DNA of 6,404 nt from positions 1 through 6,404 of the forward strand of contig JALWEC010000513.1 of assembly GCA_027036655.1 (NCBI GenBank). Reading direction: 5' to 3'. Each line of letters opens with the position of its first letter. Position 1 is the first letter of the stretch. Under the pieces are notes generated by a model that was given only the letters and a program-made list of their open reading frames with translations, did not search any database and was not told the origin of the DNA. The translations under genes were made by a program, and so were the position numbers. This DNA is from Melioribacteraceae bacterium (GTDB taxonomy: Bacteria > Bacteroidota > Ignavibacteria > Ignavibacteriales > Melioribacteraceae). Below, piece after piece: positions 6,367 to 6,404 of this stretch.

Positions 6367-6404
6367 AATGTATTTTTGCACAGTCTCGTCATTGCGAGGT
6401 GCGA

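Larger units (their letters stand above)
5587..6404. other. Gene-free stretch with promoter region and repeats
   Basis: No coding region is supported on either strand in these 818 bases. The first part holds the SPW-gene promoter region. Bases about 5630-5795 and 5973-6056 are AT-rich with nothing I can assign. The remainder is the palindrome cluster (5796-5972) and the 165-bp tandem repeat (6057 to the end), listed separately. Any gene reading leftward out of the repeats must begin beyond the window. Confidence 0.75.
6057..6404. repeat. 165-bp tandem repeat: two full copies and the start of a third
   Basis: Units begin with CGTCATTG at 6057, 6222 and 6387. Copies 1 and 2 match at 162 of 165 positions. 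The three differences are all transitions (6065/6230 T/C, 6152/6317 G/A, 6165/6330 C/T). The third copy is cut by the window end after 18 bases and differs by A to T at 6400. The left boundary is sharp: copy 1 is not preceded by the AGTCT that precedes copies 2 and 3. No coding frame of note crosses the array. Confidence 0.95.

Noticed and set aside
6057..6404. CRISPR array
   Set aside because: Long 165-bp tandem units with an invariant 21-bp spacer; there are no short repeats with variable spacers and no cas genes.

Overview
The window reads as AT-rich bacterial chromosome. The tandem universal stress protein, the FtsH sequence, the PMA-like P-type ATPase and the SPW-repeat protein together suggest an environmental bacterium of the FCB group (Ignavibacteria/Melioribacter-like). 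This placement comes from general familiarity with such sequences and is only moderately confident. There are no rRNA or tRNA genes and no CRISPR array.

Layout. (1) Bases 1 to about 599 are the right-hand end of an insertion sequence: the C-terminal part of an IS4/IS1634-like DDE transposase on the + strand, then the IS terminus. (2) The IS sits inside, and cuts off, a minus-strand gene for a plasma-membrane-type (P3A, proton-pumping) P-type ATPase. About 531 native residues remain, followed by about 11 residues read from IS DNA to a stop. (3) The ATPase fragment is the last visible member of a minus-strand operon in the order tandem universal stress protein (4201-5031), FtsH AAA+ membrane protease (2225-4132), ATPase (570-2198). 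The gaps are 68 and 26 bp. (4) Upstream of the operon is a separate minus-strand gene for a small four-helix SPW-repeat membrane protein. It has its own terminator (5115-5147), a perfect Shine-Dalgarno that fixes its start at 5556, and a candidate sigma-54 promoter (5610-5624). (5) From 5587 to the window end there is no gene. This stretch holds a symmetric set of nested palindromes (5821-5924), a possible outer inverted-repeat pair (5796-5972), and a 165-bp tandem repeat (6057 to the end). Each repeat unit carries GTCATTGCGAG-type terminal inverted repeats.

How the genes may work together. A stress-signalling USP, a membrane quality-control protease, a proton pump and a small multi-helix membrane protein fit an envelope or pH stress module; this is inference from co-location. 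The IS has removed the ATPase hinge motif and all later membrane helices, so the pump in this copy is almost certainly dead while the USP and FtsH remain intact. I found no clearly new enzymatic system. The most unusual sequence structure is the palindrome/repeat region upstream of the SPW gene.
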